A stretch of 64,000 nucleotides of DNA from G963666935 sp963666935 (GCA_963666935.1 OY762936.1:1116001-1180000); one strand, 5' to 3'. Shown: positions 41,142-49,670, counted from the first letter of the stretch. Made by a program: numbers and translations. The notes: generated by a model not told the origin, from the sequence alone.

Positions 41142-42542
41142 ATGATGGAAAATGACGAAAAACAGGTACGCAGCAAAAAAAAATGGATCCTGTGGGCCGT
41201 AATTCTTACTGTAGTGGCGGCCCTTTTGGCGATCACTCTTTATTTAGCCGACTTTTATCGGGATATTCAGTCTGGAAGCGATCTGTTCACGCAGGAAATG
41301 CCGGCGCAAACCCCGCAGCCGACCGCTTCGGCGCCGCTTGAGGCGATAGAAACAGCCGTGCCGACGCCTTCACCCTCGCCCACGCCGGATCCGGAGTTGG
41401 TGCTGGGCGCGGAGGCAGATATTGATTTCATGAAAAAACGGGTCAATATCTTGCTGTTGGGCATCGACGAGAGCGCTGAGCGTGAGGATTGGGGCGTATT
41501 CCGTACGGATACCATGTTGCTTTTAACCATCAACTTCGCCGAAAACGACGTGGATATGATCTCCATCCCCCGGGACAGCTATGTGAAAATATACGATGGG
41601 AAAGGAATGCTCTATAACGAGCTTGCTCCTTTTAATAAGATCAATGCTGCTTTTGCCTTTGGCGGCGGCGCCAAGAAAAAGGGCTTTGATTATTCAATGA
41701 CCACTGTGAGCGAGCTTTTGCAGGTGCCCGTAAACTACTATGTGGGGTTCAACATGAACGTGGTCAAGGACGTGGTAGATGCCATGGGCGGCGTGGATTA
41801 TGATGTAGATACCGAGGTTTCCATGAACGGGCGGGCGCTGCACCCCGGCCAACAGCATCTGGACGGTCAAGGCGTGCTGGACTATTGCCGCATGCGCAAG
41901 GGTTCTTCGGACATCGCCCGGATTGACCGGCAGCAGAGGATGCTTACTGCCATCTTTGAGCAGATGAAATCCACGGGGCAGCTGGTGAATATTCCCGACA
42001 TTTATCAGGCCTTGGAAACCAATATCATGACCAACCTGACGTTTAAGCAGATCTGTGCGCTCTCGCTGGTGGCGGTGCGTATGGATCCCGCGCAGCTGGA
42101 GCGACATATGGTGGAGGGATCTCCCTTTACGGCGTATCGGCGCTCCTGTTGGGGGATCAATGCACGCAAGCTGCAGAAGCTGATCAAGGAGGTCTTCAAC
42201 AAGGACGTAACCATTGACCCGGAGGTGGATGGGACGGCGATCCAGCTGCAGATTCAGCAGTACCTGCAACAGCTCGCTCCGGAGCTGAACCGGGCCGCCC
42301 AAGCCATTACTCAGGCAGAGGCGCTGATGACCTACAAGAATCAACTGGATTCAGATGTGTACAAAACTTTAAAAGCGTATTACAATAATGTGGAAGATGC
42401 CGTTGAGCAACCCGACAAGACAATGCTGGATACCTACACCCCCGTGCTGGAGCAATACTGCGCCTACGTTACGTCGCTGCTGCAGTCCAGCGGTGTTGCG
42501 GCTGGTATGGCTGGTACGGAGGGCGGTTCCCTTCCGGGGTAA
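41142..42542 (+). CDS. LytR-CpsA-Psr (LCP) family wall polymer ligase
   Basis: Transfers teichoic-acid-like or capsule polymers from lipid carrier to peptidoglycan. A basic cytosolic start, one helix (about 15-36), a Pro/Thr-rich linker (about 47-85, PTPSPSPTPDP) and the LCP domain (about 100-330) with FRTDTMLLLTIN, ISIPRDSYVKI, NKINAAFAFGG, MGGVDYDVDTEV and RIDRQQRM, the conserved Arg/Asp set. A helical C-terminal region of about 120 residues is extra. The AAGGAG lies unusually far (16 bases) from ATG 41142; ATG 41145 is even farther, so the true initiation codon may be a non-standard one nearer to it. Confidence 0.92.
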   Translation: MMENDEKQVRSKKKWILWAVILTVVAALLAITLYLADFYRDIQSGSDLFTQEMPAQTPQPTASAPLEAIETAVPTPSPSPTPDPELVLGAEADIDFMKKRVNILLLGIDESAEREDWGVFRTDTMLLLTINFAENDVDMISIPRDSYVKIYDGKGMLYNELAPFNKINAAFAFGGGAKKKGFDYSMTTVSELLQVPVNYYVGFNMNVVKDVVDAMGGVDYDVDTEVSMNGRALHPGQQHLDGQGVLDYCRMRKGSSDIARIDRQQRMLTAIFEQMKSTGQLVNIPDIYQALETNIMTNLTFKQICALSLVAVRMDPAQLERHMVEGSPFTAYRRSCWGINARKLQKLIKEVFNKDVTIDPEVDGTAIQLQIQQYLQQLAPELNRAAQAITQAEALMTYKNQLDSDVYKTLKAYYNNVEDAVEQPDKTMLDTYTPVLEQYCAYVTSLLQSSGVAAGMAGTEGGSLPG

Positions 42543-42589
42543 AAAGCCAGGCTCAGCGGGCAAATTAATTTTCATGGAGGGTTGATACC

Positions 42590-43420
42590 ATGACCGAATT
42601 ATCTTCCGCGACCCTTTTTGCAATCATCGTTCAAATCATACTCTGTTTGGGAATCCCCATTGCATTACTTCTGATCTGGAAGAAAAAGACTAAGGCAAAG
42701 CTTGCACCGTTCTTTGTGGGCGTGGGGATGTTCATCCTTTTTGCCCTGATTTTGGAGTCCACCCTCCATCAGTTTGTGCTGGTGAAGGATTCGCCGCTTC
42801 AAAGGACGATAAATGGAAACGTATGGCTTTACGCCCTTTACGGCTGCTTGGCCGCCGGGATCTTTGAAGAGTGCGGACGCTTTTTCGGCTACAAGGTGCT
42901 TTTAAGGAAGTACACCCGCCGGGAGACGGCCATCACCTACGGAATTGGCCACGGCGGCATTGAGATGATGATCCTGGTGGGCGTGGGGATGATTTCCAAC
43001 CTTGCGCTGTACTTTGCTGCCAAAGCCATGGGGGTAGAAAGTTACCTGGCCCTGATCCCGGACGCGCAGCGGGACACTGTTGCTGCTGTCCTTAACGGCA
43101 TCGGCGCTATTCAACCCATTACCATCATGTGGTCGGTGATCGAACGGCTTTCGGCGCTGGTGATTCAGATTTCGCTGTCGGTGCTGGTGTTTGTGGCCTG
43201 CCGGAACAGTAAAAAGTGGTATCTGTTTCCAACCGCGATATTGCTCCACGCGCTGGTCGACTTTCCGGCGGTGCTGTACCAGCGGGGAATGATTCCCAAC
43301 GTTGCCATAATCGAAGGGATTGTCGCCGTACTGGCTGTGATTTTCGCACTAATTGCGGTGCCCCTGTACAAAAAACTGGAGAAAGAACCTGCCGAGGAAA
43401 GCCCGGAGCCCCAGCAATAA
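42590..43420 (+). CDS. YhfC family membrane protein (CPBP/PrsW-like protease fold)
   Basis: Integral membrane protein of 276 residues with about seven helices. GIFEECGRFFGYKVL (Glu-Glu-x-x-Arg) and GIGHGGIEMMILVG (His...Glu) are the conserved YhfC motifs that resemble glutamate-type intramembrane proteases such as PrsW. Function in bacteria is not established. GGAGGGTTGAT precedes the ATG. It follows the LCP gene by 47 bp and may share its transcript. Confidence 0.85.
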   Translation: MTELSSATLFAIIVQIILCLGIPIALLLIWKKKTKAKLAPFFVGVGMFILFALILESTLHQFVLVKDSPLQRTINGNVWLYALYGCLAAGIFEECGRFFGYKVLLRKYTRRETAITYGIGHGGIEMMILVGVGMISNLALYFAAKAMGVESYLALIPDAQRDTVAAVLNGIGAIQPITIMWSVIERLSALVIQISLSVLVFVACRNSKKWYLFPTAILLHALVDFPAVLYQRGMIPNVAIIEGIVAVLAVIFALIAVPLYKKLEKEPAEESPEPQQ

Positions 43421-43756
43421 CCGCAGGGACGATGAATTGGCTCAGCGCTGGGCGCAATGGTTCTACGTCCCCAAAAAGCTCACCGGCTATCTTGCCCGTT
43501 ATGCAGCCATAGTTCGCTCCGCCGACAAAGGCGGTGTTCTCGACTGGCAAAAATAAATAAGTAATATGCAAATGAAATAGGGGAAAGGCCGAGATTTATT
43601 TTCAGTAGATTTCGGGCCTTTCCTGCCTGTTAATCTGAAGAAGGTTTTTGAATGTCTGGAATAGTGAAACTTGTGAGCCATCTATAATTACCGTGATTTA
43701 TACGAGTAAGAGCTTACAATCGTTGGGGAGATGATATTATAATAGGAGGGAAACAT
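43421..43756. other. 336-bp gap without a recognised gene
   Basis: No gene can be supported. A CCGCC-GACAAA-GGCGG hairpin (43517-43533) and a longer imperfect one, GGAAAGGCCGAGAT with ATTTCGGGCCTTTCC (43582-43624), are present; neither has a proper T-run. Base composition shifts from GC-rich to AT-rich at about 43550. TATAAT at 43738-43743 with TTACAA 18 bp upstream overlaps the ribosome site of the next gene, so it is doubtful as a promoter. Confidence 0.6.
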
Positions 43757-44713
43757 ATGATTTTAGCTTTGGCACCAATACCGACCGATTTATTGGAAAT
43801 GGTTGAAAACGAAACCGGTGAAAAAATTATAGTTCATAGTTTGAGCCAGGACAGAGACGGAGCCTTGAAGGCATTGTCTGAAGCTGAAATAGTACTTACC
43901 TGGACCTCACCTATTAAAAACGGTGTTTTTAATAATTGCAAAGACTTCAAATTGAAATGGCTGGTTTCTTTTTCTGTCGGAGTTGAAAGTCTCCCTTTTG
44001 CCGAGTTCATTGACAAAGGAATTATTGTCACAAACACTAGGGACCTACTCGGGTCCCATATGGCTGAACAGACAATAGGCATGATGATTGCCTTCAGTCG
44101 CCGGTTCAAACGGTATTATAAAAATCAACTTCAGAAGGTTTGGGAGCCAGGTATCCCGATTGATGAATTGTCTGAGAAGACATTGTGTATTATCGGAGCA
44201 GGAAGTATAGGTTCAGAAATAGCCAGGAAGGCCCAAGCATTCGATATGAAAGTTATTGGCCTAAAAAAACGTGCTGAAGCTTTAAAGAATTTTGACGAAG
44301 TATGGGGTATGGAAAAGCTTGAGGAAGCTTTAGGACTGGCCGACTATACGGTGTTAACCGTTCCCCTGACGGAAGAAACCTATCATCTGATCGGGCCGCG
44401 GGAATTCAAACTCATGAAACAAAGCAGTATACTGATAAACATGTCCCGCGGCGATACTGTAGATGAGACAGCTTTGATCGCTGCGCTTTACGAAGGGCGC
44501 ATTGCAGGAGCCGGCCTGGATGTATTTCATAAAGAACCGCTGCCCTCCGAAAGCCCTTTGTGGGACATGGAAAATGTAATTATTACACCACATTGTGCGG
44601 GAGATAGCCCGTACTTACAGAGTAGAGCTTTGAAGCTATTTGCCGAAAATCTTATCCTATTTAGGCAGGGCAAACCGATGAAGAACATTGTAAACTTGGA
44701 AAGAAAGTATTAG
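43757..44713 (+). CDS. D-isomer 2-hydroxyacid dehydrogenase family protein
   Basis: NAD(P)-dependent reductase/dehydrogenase of D-2-hydroxy acids; the substrate is unclear. The Rossmann motif IIGAGSIGSEIARKA, the catalytic Arg in NMSRGDTVDE, Glu in LDVFHKEPLPSESPLW and His in ITPHCAGDSP are present. The 318 residues are normal. AGGAGGG precedes the ATG. The gene is visibly AT-richer, with different codon choice (many AAA, ATT, GAA and TTA-type codons), from all neighbours, which suggests acquisition by transfer. No partner gene is adjacent. Confidence 0.9.
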   Translation: MILALAPIPTDLLEMVENETGEKIIVHSLSQDRDGALKALSEAEIVLTWTSPIKNGVFNNCKDFKLKWLVSFSVGVESLPFAEFIDKGIIVTNTRDLLGSHMAEQTIGMMIAFSRRFKRYYKNQLQKVWEPGIPIDELSEKTLCIIGAGSIGSEIARKAQAFDMKVIGLKKRAEALKNFDEVWGMEKLEEALGLADYTVLTVPLTEETYHLIGPREFKLMKQSSILINMSRGDTVDETALIAALYEGRIAGAGLDVFHKEPLPSESPLWDMENVIITPHCAGDSPYLQSRALKLFAENLILFRQGKPMKNIVNLERKY

Positions 44714-44859
44714 GTAATATTCAAGAAGTTAAAGGAAGTGGCCCCAAAGCAGCGGGCATACCGCAGTGTAAGCCTTCGCGCTCATAGAGGAAGATGAGGA
44801 AGCAGGCTGAAAATTCGTGGGAACCTCCCTGCCACAGGAAATCAAGCGGGCAAGGGGGC

Positions 44860-45405
44860 TTATGCGTTTCGGTTGAGCAGGTGTGCCTCATAGTCGAAGA
44901 CGGGGGAGAGGAGCCCTGTTTCTTCCAGTTTTGCATGGATGATATCCAGCGTATCTTCAGAAGAAGCCTCTACCGTATGGAAATGATAGCCAGACGTCAT
45001 ATGCAGCAATAGGGTGGATTTTCCAGACTGTATACCGTCCATCAGCCGGTCGATATCCAGCCGCGAACGGATGGACAGTGGGGCGGAGATCACGCCGTAA
45101 ACCTTATGATTGACAAACACATCCAGCACCGCGCCGCCACAATCCACGATGGCCTGCAACTCTTCCCGGGTATTGAGATCGGAATGAAATACTTTGAAAA
45201 CTCGCCTGTGAGCGGGGCGCTGCTCCACGAGATAACCACGGTTTGTCGCCAGAATGCCGTGATTACATGCGCGCAGCAGGGCGATATCCTGTACGATCAC
45301 CTGACGGCTGACGGAAAAAAGCGCCGCCAGCGCCGTTGCCGATACAGGCTGGCGCGCGCTTTTGATATGTGCAAGGATCTTTTGCCGCCTTAATTCGCCG
45401 CTCAT
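44860..45405 (-). CDS. niaR: NiaR (YrxA) repressor of NAD biosynthesis
   Basis: Nicotinate-responsive repressor. An HTH_11 winged helix (about 3-58; ALFSVSRQVIVQDIALLRAC) is followed by the 3H domain (about 70-170), named for three metal-binding histidines, here among HSD, HKVYGVISAPL, HMTSGYHFHTVEAS. The ATG at 45405 has AAGGAGG seven bases before it; 181 residues, normal. It is the last gene of nadA-nadB-nadC-niaR on the minus strand, a clostridial arrangement that gives autoregulation through the operator before nadA. Confidence 0.93.
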   Translation of the reverse strand: MSGELRRQKILAHIKSARQPVSATALAALFSVSRQVIVQDIALLRACNHGILATNRGYLVEQRPAHRRVFKVFHSDLNTREELQAIVDCGGAVLDVFVNHKVYGVISAPLSIRSRLDIDRLMDGIQSGKSTLLLHMTSGYHFHTVEASSEDTLDIIHAKLEETGLLSPVFDYEAHLLNRNA

Positions 45406-45418
45406 GGCAACCTCCTTA

Positions 45419-46273
45419 TCAGATCGCGTGCAGATGCTTGAGTGAAACATCCAAGATCGGCGCCGAATGTGTCAACGCACCGCAGGAAAGATAATCGACG
45501 CCTGTTTCGATGTACCGGCTGATATTCTCTTTTGTGACGTTGCCGGAGCACTCGGTTTTTGCACGCCCGGCGATGAGAACCACCGCTTCTTTCATGGTCT
45601 CTGGCGGCATGTTGTCCAGCATGATGATATCCGCGCCCGCCTCCACGGCTTCTTTGACCATATCGAGATTCTCCACCTCCACCTCGATTTGATGCATAAA
45701 GGGGGCATAGCTTTTAGCCATTGCAACGGCCTCTTTCACTCCGCCTGCCGCCGCGATATGGTTATCTTTTAAAAGAATGCCATCGGAAAGATTGAAGCGG
45801 TGGTTGACGCCGCCTCCCATTTTGACGGCATATTTTTCAAAGACGCGCATTGTGGGCGCTGTCTTTCGGGTATCCAGCAGCCGGATTCCGCTGCCTGCCA
45901 GAAGTTCAGCCATGGCGTGGGTATAGGTGGCGATGCCGCTCATATGCTGCAGGTAGTTGAGCGCGGTGCGTTCTCCGCTGAGCAGAGCGCGCATATCACC
46001 CCTGACAGATGCCAGAAACTGGCCTTTTTTCACGGATTCGCCGTCCCTTACATGAAAGAGGAATTCCATACCCGGATCCAGCAGCTCAAATACCATGCGG
46101 AATACAAAAAGCCCTGCAATCACGCCATCCTGCTTACAAATCAGCTCCACTTCGCCCCGTTGTTCGCTGGGGATTACCGAATTGGTACTCAAATCCTCAC
46201 TGGTGATGTCCTCCCGAAGTGCCATGAGGATATGGTTGTCGATATTCAGGTTGGACGCAAATCCGTTATTCAT
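45419..46273 (-). CDS. nadC: Nicotinate-nucleotide pyrophosphorylase (quinolinate PRTase)
   Basis: Converts quinolinate and PRPP to nicotinate mononucleotide, third step of de novo NAD synthesis. LLDTRKTAPTMRVFEKYAV and GGGVNHRFNLSDGILLKDNH are the classic active-site motifs (the second split in two here), with MLDNMPPETMKEAV and VDYLSCGALTHSA for phosphate binding. The length of 284 is normal. It overlaps nadB by eight bases and precedes niaR by 13. Confidence 0.97.
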   Translation of the reverse strand: MNNGFASNLNIDNHILMALREDITSEDLSTNSVIPSEQRGEVELICKQDGVIAGLFVFRMVFELLDPGMEFLFHVRDGESVKKGQFLASVRGDMRALLSGERTALNYLQHMSGIATYTHAMAELLAGSGIRLLDTRKTAPTMRVFEKYAVKMGGGVNHRFNLSDGILLKDNHIAAAGGVKEAVAMAKSYAPFMHQIEVEVENLDMVKEAVEAGADIIMLDNMPPETMKEAVVLIAGRAKTECSGNVTKENISRYIETGVDYLSCGALTHSAPILDVSLKHLHAI

Positions 46274-47552
46274 GTTCTTTTACCTCGATTTTCTTTAATA
46301 CCAAGTCCTTGTAATGTGCCATCAGCTGGTCCACATTAGAGTATTTTACGTCCTGCCCATGCAAAAACTCCATTTCCGGCGTCCTTGTTTGCAGAGAGTC
46401 GACGATGTTTTGGGCTGCGCGCTTGGCAAAAACTAGACTTTCCAGCAGGGAATTGCTGGCCAGCCGGTTCGCGCCGTGCACGCCGTTACAGCTGGTTTCC
46501 CCAATGGCATACAGGCGTTGCATGGATGAGGCGCTGTTCATATCCACCTTGATTCCACCCATCATGTAATGCTGCGCGGGAACCACGGGAATGCAATCCT
46601 TGCGTACGTCGATTCCCTTCTCCAGGCAGAATTCGTAAATATGGGGAAAGTGCGCTTTGATTTTCTCTTCGCCCAAATGCTGCATGGCCAAGCGGACATA
46701 GGGCATTTTGTCCTTTTCCATCTGCGCTAAAATCGCCTTTGTCACCACGTCCCGGGGCTGCAGCTCGTCCACAAACCGCTCACCGCCGGCGCTGAGCAGA
46801 TACGCACCTTCCCCTCGGACGGATTCTGAAATCAGCATGCACCGCCTTGAGGCAGGATCGTAAAAGGCGGTAGGGTGGATTTGGATGTAATCCACATGCT
46901 CCGTCAAAATACCATGTTCCAAGGCGATGGCAATGGCATCTCCCGTGAGATGCCTGAAATTTGTGGAAAACTGGAACAGGCCGCCCACGCCGCCGCAGGC
47001 AAAAACGGTATACTTCGCGCTGTAATGGTTGATTGTACCGCTGTTGTCGCATGTGACCACGCCGTAGCAGGTGTTGTCTTTTTCCATGATGTCGATCATG
47101 GTTTCATACTCGCGGATTTCGATATTCTTGCGCGTGAAAACCTGTTGGAGCAGCTTACTCATGATCTCTTCGCCGGTGATGTCTTCATGGAAGAGAATCC
47201 GGGGCTTGGAATGCCCGCCTTCCTTTGTATATAGGTATTCGCCGCCGCTCTGTGCAAACTCAACGTCATAGCCGATGAGATCCCCGACGACCTCACGGGA
47301 GGAGCGAATCATGATATCCACGGCATCCGGATTGTTTTCATAATGGCCGGCCTTCAAGGTATCCTCAAAGTAACTTTCATAATCGCAGTCGTCCGCTTCC
47401 ACGCAGATGCCGCCCTGGGCCAAAAAGGAATCACTGCGCCTAGCTTTATCTTTGGTCAGCACGGTGACTTTGAGATTTGCGGGGAGATTGAGCGCGCAAA
47501 ACAGGCCGGCGACGCCGCTGCCCACGATCATAATATCTGTCGTATAATCCAT
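46266..47552 (-). CDS. nadB: L-aspartate oxidase (short form)
   Basis: FAD enzyme that oxidises aspartate to iminoaspartate, which NadA condenses with dihydroxyacetone phosphate. FAD binding is shown by IMIVGSGVAGLFCAL, and substrate-domain motifs are SDSFLAQGGICV, HSKPRILFHEDITGEE, QIHPTAFYDP and YAIGETSCNGVHGANRLASN. At 428 residues it lacks the roughly 100-residue C-terminal helical domain of E. coli and Bacillus NadB, as in several clostridial enzymes. It overlaps nadC. In anaerobes fumarate is the likely electron acceptor. Confidence 0.95.
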   Translation of the reverse strand: MDYTTDIMIVGSGVAGLFCALNLPANLKVTVLTKDKARRSDSFLAQGGICVEADDCDYESYFEDTLKAGHYENNPDAVDIMIRSSREVVGDLIGYDVEFAQSGGEYLYTKEGGHSKPRILFHEDITGEEIMSKLLQQVFTRKNIEIREYETMIDIMEKDNTCYGVVTCDNSGTINHYSAKYTVFACGGVGGLFQFSTNFRHLTGDAIAIALEHGILTEHVDYIQIHPTAFYDPASRRCMLISESVRGEGAYLLSAGGERFVDELQPRDVVTKAILAQMEKDKMPYVRLAMQHLGEEKIKAHFPHIYEFCLEKGIDVRKDCIPVVPAQHYMMGGIKVDMNSASSMQRLYAIGETSCNGVHGANRLASNSLLESLVFAKRAAQNIVDSLQTRTPEMEFLHGQDVKYSNVDQLMAHYKDLVLKKIEVKEHE

Positions 47553-47565
47553 TTTAAGTACCCCC

Positions 47566-48474
47566 TTATTTGGCGAGCTGCATCATTCGGCTCAGACATA
47601 CGGCCGCCTTATCTTTCAGGGCATCGTCAAGCACAACTTCATTTTCACCCGTTTGCAGAACATGCTTGATTTTTTCAAGGGTGACCTTTTTCATGCTGTT
47701 GCACAGCTGCCGTTCCGAGGGAATGTAAAACGACTTATTCGGATTTTTCAGCTGCAAATCATAGAGAATGCCAACCTCCGTGCCGACAATGAATTCATCC
47801 GCATCGCTGGCGGTGGCGTAATTGATGATGCCGGAGGTGCTGCCCACGTAGTCCGCTAGAGCGATGACATCTTCCGTACATTCAGGGTGAACTAATACTT
47901 TTGCGTTTGGATGCGCCTGCTTGGCAGCTTCCATGTCCTGCGCGGTGATGCCCACATGCACGCAGCAGTATCCGTTGCTGAGGATAAAGTGCTTTTCGGG
48001 GAGCTTTGAGGCAATATACCTTCCCAGATTCTCATCCGGCGTAAAGAAAATATTTCGATTGGGCAGCGCCTGGATGACCCGGAGCGCGTTGGACGACGTG
48101 ACGCACACATCCGAGTAACTTTTCAACTCCGCTGTGGAATTGATATAGCAGACCACGGCAAGATCTTCATACTGTCGCCGGGCCTCTTCGATTTGCCGGA
48201 TGCTGTACATTTCCGCCATGGGGCAGCCCGCCGTTTGATCCGGCATCAGCACGGTCTTTTGTGGGTTGAGCAGCTTTGCGCTTTCTCCCATAAACGTGAC
48301 GCCACATAAAACAATAGTATTTTGCGGAGCTTTTGTGGCCACTTTCGCCAGGTAATAGGAATCGCCGATAAGATCAGCCACTTGTTTCACTTCGCCGCTT
48401 ACGTAATAATGCGCCAGAATAACGGCGTTCTTTTGCTTTTTTAGCAGGTTGATTTCTTCTATTAATTGATTCAT
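47566..48474 (-). CDS. nadA: Quinolinate synthase A
   Basis: [4Fe-4S] enzyme making quinolinate from iminoaspartate. The three cluster cysteines appear in VLCGVTFMGESAK, NGYCCVHVG and HPECTEDV; AHYYVSGEVKQVADLIGDSY is spread over the N-terminal triad. The ATG at 48474 with GGAGCG before it gives 302 residues, the usual size; the longer open frame upstream runs through the promoter and operator and is rejected. It is the first gene of the nad operon. Confidence 0.96.
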   Translation of the reverse strand: MNQLIEEINLLKKQKNAVILAHYYVSGEVKQVADLIGDSYYLAKVATKAPQNTIVLCGVTFMGESAKLLNPQKTVLMPDQTAGCPMAEMYSIRQIEEARRQYEDLAVVCYINSTAELKSYSDVCVTSSNALRVIQALPNRNIFFTPDENLGRYIASKLPEKHFILSNGYCCVHVGITAQDMEAAKQAHPNAKVLVHPECTEDVIALADYVGSTSGIINYATASDADEFIVGTEVGILYDLQLKNPNKSFYIPSERQLCNSMKKVTLEKIKHVLQTGENEVVLDDALKDKAAVCLSRMMQLAK

Positions 48475-48541
48475 CTGTACGCTCCAGTTCCCAAATGGGA
48501 TTGCATTTTCTCCCTTATGAGGATGTGATTTTATGCGAACA

Positions 48542-48570
48542 ATTATGTCACAGCAAAACGCGACTGTCAA
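48542..48570 (-). promoter_or_regulatory. Sigma-A promoter of the nad operon
   Basis: On the minus strand TTGACA (48570-48565) and CATAAT (48547-48542), spacing 17. The transcript would start near 48535, giving a leader of about 60 bases to nadA. Confidence 0.85.
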
Positions 48571-48572
48571 GC

Positions 48573-48590
48573 TATGTGTCAAGACATATA
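48573..48590 (-). promoter_or_regulatory. Candidate NiaR operator
   Basis: TATGTGTC-AA-GACATATA: an inverted repeat matching in seven of eight positions per arm, two bases upstream of the -35 box. The core TGTC-TT-GACA (minus strand) agrees with the published style of NiaR/YrxA boxes in Firmicutes. A further TGTGACAT lies over the -10 box and could be an auxiliary half site. Confidence 0.75.
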
Positions 48591-48597
48591 TGAAGAT

Positions 48598-48620
48598 ACA
48601 AAAGGCGCCGTTATGGCGCC
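48598..48620 (-). terminator. Terminator of the GNAT gene
   Basis: On the minus strand GGCGCC-ATAAC-GGCGCC followed by TTTTGTAT. It lies just upstream of the NiaR operator and shields the nad operon from read-through. Confidence 0.85.
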
Positions 48621-48634
48621 TGATCCGGTGATGA

Positions 48635-48919
48635 TTAATTTGGGGTTGGCAAAAGCAAATCTGCGTTTTCGGGATGGGATGCAAACCATTTTTCGGCATA
48701 TGAGCACGTGGCCACAGCCCGATACCCCTTTGTACGGATCTCCTCTACGGCGGCGCACATGAGTTCATCGGCGATACCTTGGCCGCGCAGAGACGGATCC
48801 ACGAAAGTATGGTTGATATCCACAGTTGAGGGGTTGATCAGGGGGAATGTGATTTCCGCAAGGACCGTGCCATTGCCGCTTTGGGCGTAGATTCTGCCAA
48901 GCATTCGTGTATAATCCAT
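48635..48919 (-). CDS. Small GNAT-like N-acetyltransferase (COG2388 type)
   Basis: A minimal GNAT fold of 94 residues: beta strands around ITFPLINPSTVDINHTFVDP and the acetyl-CoA loop LRGQGIADELMCAA, then VATCSYAEKWFASHPE. Such YjdJ/GTNAT proteins are half the size of usual acetyltransferases; substrates are unknown. GGAGGTGATG places the start at ATG 48919, with two ATGs slightly upstream too close to or before the ribosome site. It is a single-gene unit. Confidence 0.88.
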   Translation of the reverse strand: MDYTRMLGRIYAQSGNGTVLAEITFPLINPSTVDINHTFVDPSLRGQGIADELMCAAVEEIRTKGYRAVATCSYAEKWFASHPENADLLLPTPN

Positions 48920-49002
48920 TTTCATCACCTCCATAGCATTGTATCACAAAAAAGCTTGTGTGGATTCGAAAATCGTGCATTTAGCCTTATTATGGAGCAA
49001 AA

Positions 49003-49033
49003 CCCCCCACATGATTCATCTCCATGCGAGGGG
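49003..49033. terminator. Terminator after the small secreted protein gene
   Basis: Minus strand CCCCTCGCATG pairs with CATGTGGGGGG over 11 positions and is followed by TTTTGC; on the plus strand CTATTTTT follows the same stem. Confidence 0.75.
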
Positions 49034-49064
49034 CTATTTTTCATTTTCAAAGAGACTCCGGCAC

Positions 49065-49439
49065 CTAGAAGCAACTGTCTGGCGGCATGATTAAGGCTGT
49101 ACCCATATTCGGCTGTGCGTTAAGGAAATCCAAGACAGCCTGACGATATGCGGGATTCGACGATTGCTTGCCGTCAAGTATAATTGACTTCTCGATTCCG
49201 TCAAACATTGTTTGAGGGCCCATAAAGCCTGCCACATCCAATATGAAATTCCCCGATGCCTTTCCGACTTTGTAGCCCGGCTGCACCGAATTATATTTCA
49301 GAATTTTAGATGCCACCGCAGGGGCGGCCAGGGGAGGGATGCGGGTAGCGTCACCCGGCAGCGTTCCCACTGCAAACGCAGTCGTAGTCAGAGATAACAA
49401 CAGAGCGATTACCAGAATTGTTCCAACTATTTTCTTCAT
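49065..49439 (-). CDS. Small secreted protein of unknown function
   Basis: A 124-residue protein with a clear signal peptide (MKKIVGTILVIALLLSLTT, cleavage after AFA at 23). The mature part of about 100 residues contains GKASGNFILDVAGFMGPQTM and a Cys as penultimate residue (PPDSCF). No lipobox, anchor or known domain is seen. GAGAGGCG lies eight bases before ATG 49439; a longer frame upstream lacks a ribosome site. It has its own promoter about 150 bases upstream, a structured leader and a terminator, so it is a self-contained unit. Confidence 0.8.
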   Translation of the reverse strand: MKKIVGTILVIALLLSLTTTAFAVGTLPGDATRIPPLAAPAVASKILKYNSVQPGYKVGKASGNFILDVAGFMGPQTMFDGIEKSIILDGKQSSNPAYRQAVLDFLNAQPNMGTALIMPPDSCF

Positions 49440-49496
49440 TTTGCGCCTCTCTTTCATTGTGTTTTGATCATGACTTGTTTGTATCACATGCTTAGA

Positions 49497-49576
49497 TAAA
49501 AAAGACCGTCCCACAATAAGCCGGCCGATTACACTACTCGCTCCTTCTGGGAAAAGTGTCCATCTACTTCCCAGAA
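49497..49576 (-). promoter_or_regulatory. Structured 5' leader with terminator-like hairpin
   Basis: In the minus-strand leader of the secreted-protein gene, TTCTGGGAA and TTCCCAGAA (49576-49568 and 49553-49545) form a perfect nine-base stem, followed by a GGCCG...CGGTC hairpin with TTTTTT (49527-49497). The second resembles a weak intrinsic terminator before the gene, so attenuation is possible. No known riboswitch consensus was recognised. Confidence 0.5.
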
Positions 49577-49594
49577 ATCATTATTCCTATTTGT

Positions 49595-49624
49595 ATTATA
49601 TATCCAGCATTTTGAAATAGTCAA
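49595..49624 (-). promoter_or_regulatory. Sigma-A promoter of the secreted-protein gene
   Basis: On the minus strand TTGACT (49624-49619) and TATAAT (49600-49595), spacing 18. The leader to the ATG is about 150 bases. Confidence 0.75.
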
Positions 49625-49670
49625 GTTATCTTAAACTATATGCTTTGAGCGGGGCAGGTAGGGCGACGTG

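Noticed and set aside
48475..48699. N-terminal extension of NadA
   Set aside because: The extra codons run through the promoter and NiaR operator and match nothing in NadA; ATG 48474 has the ribosome site.
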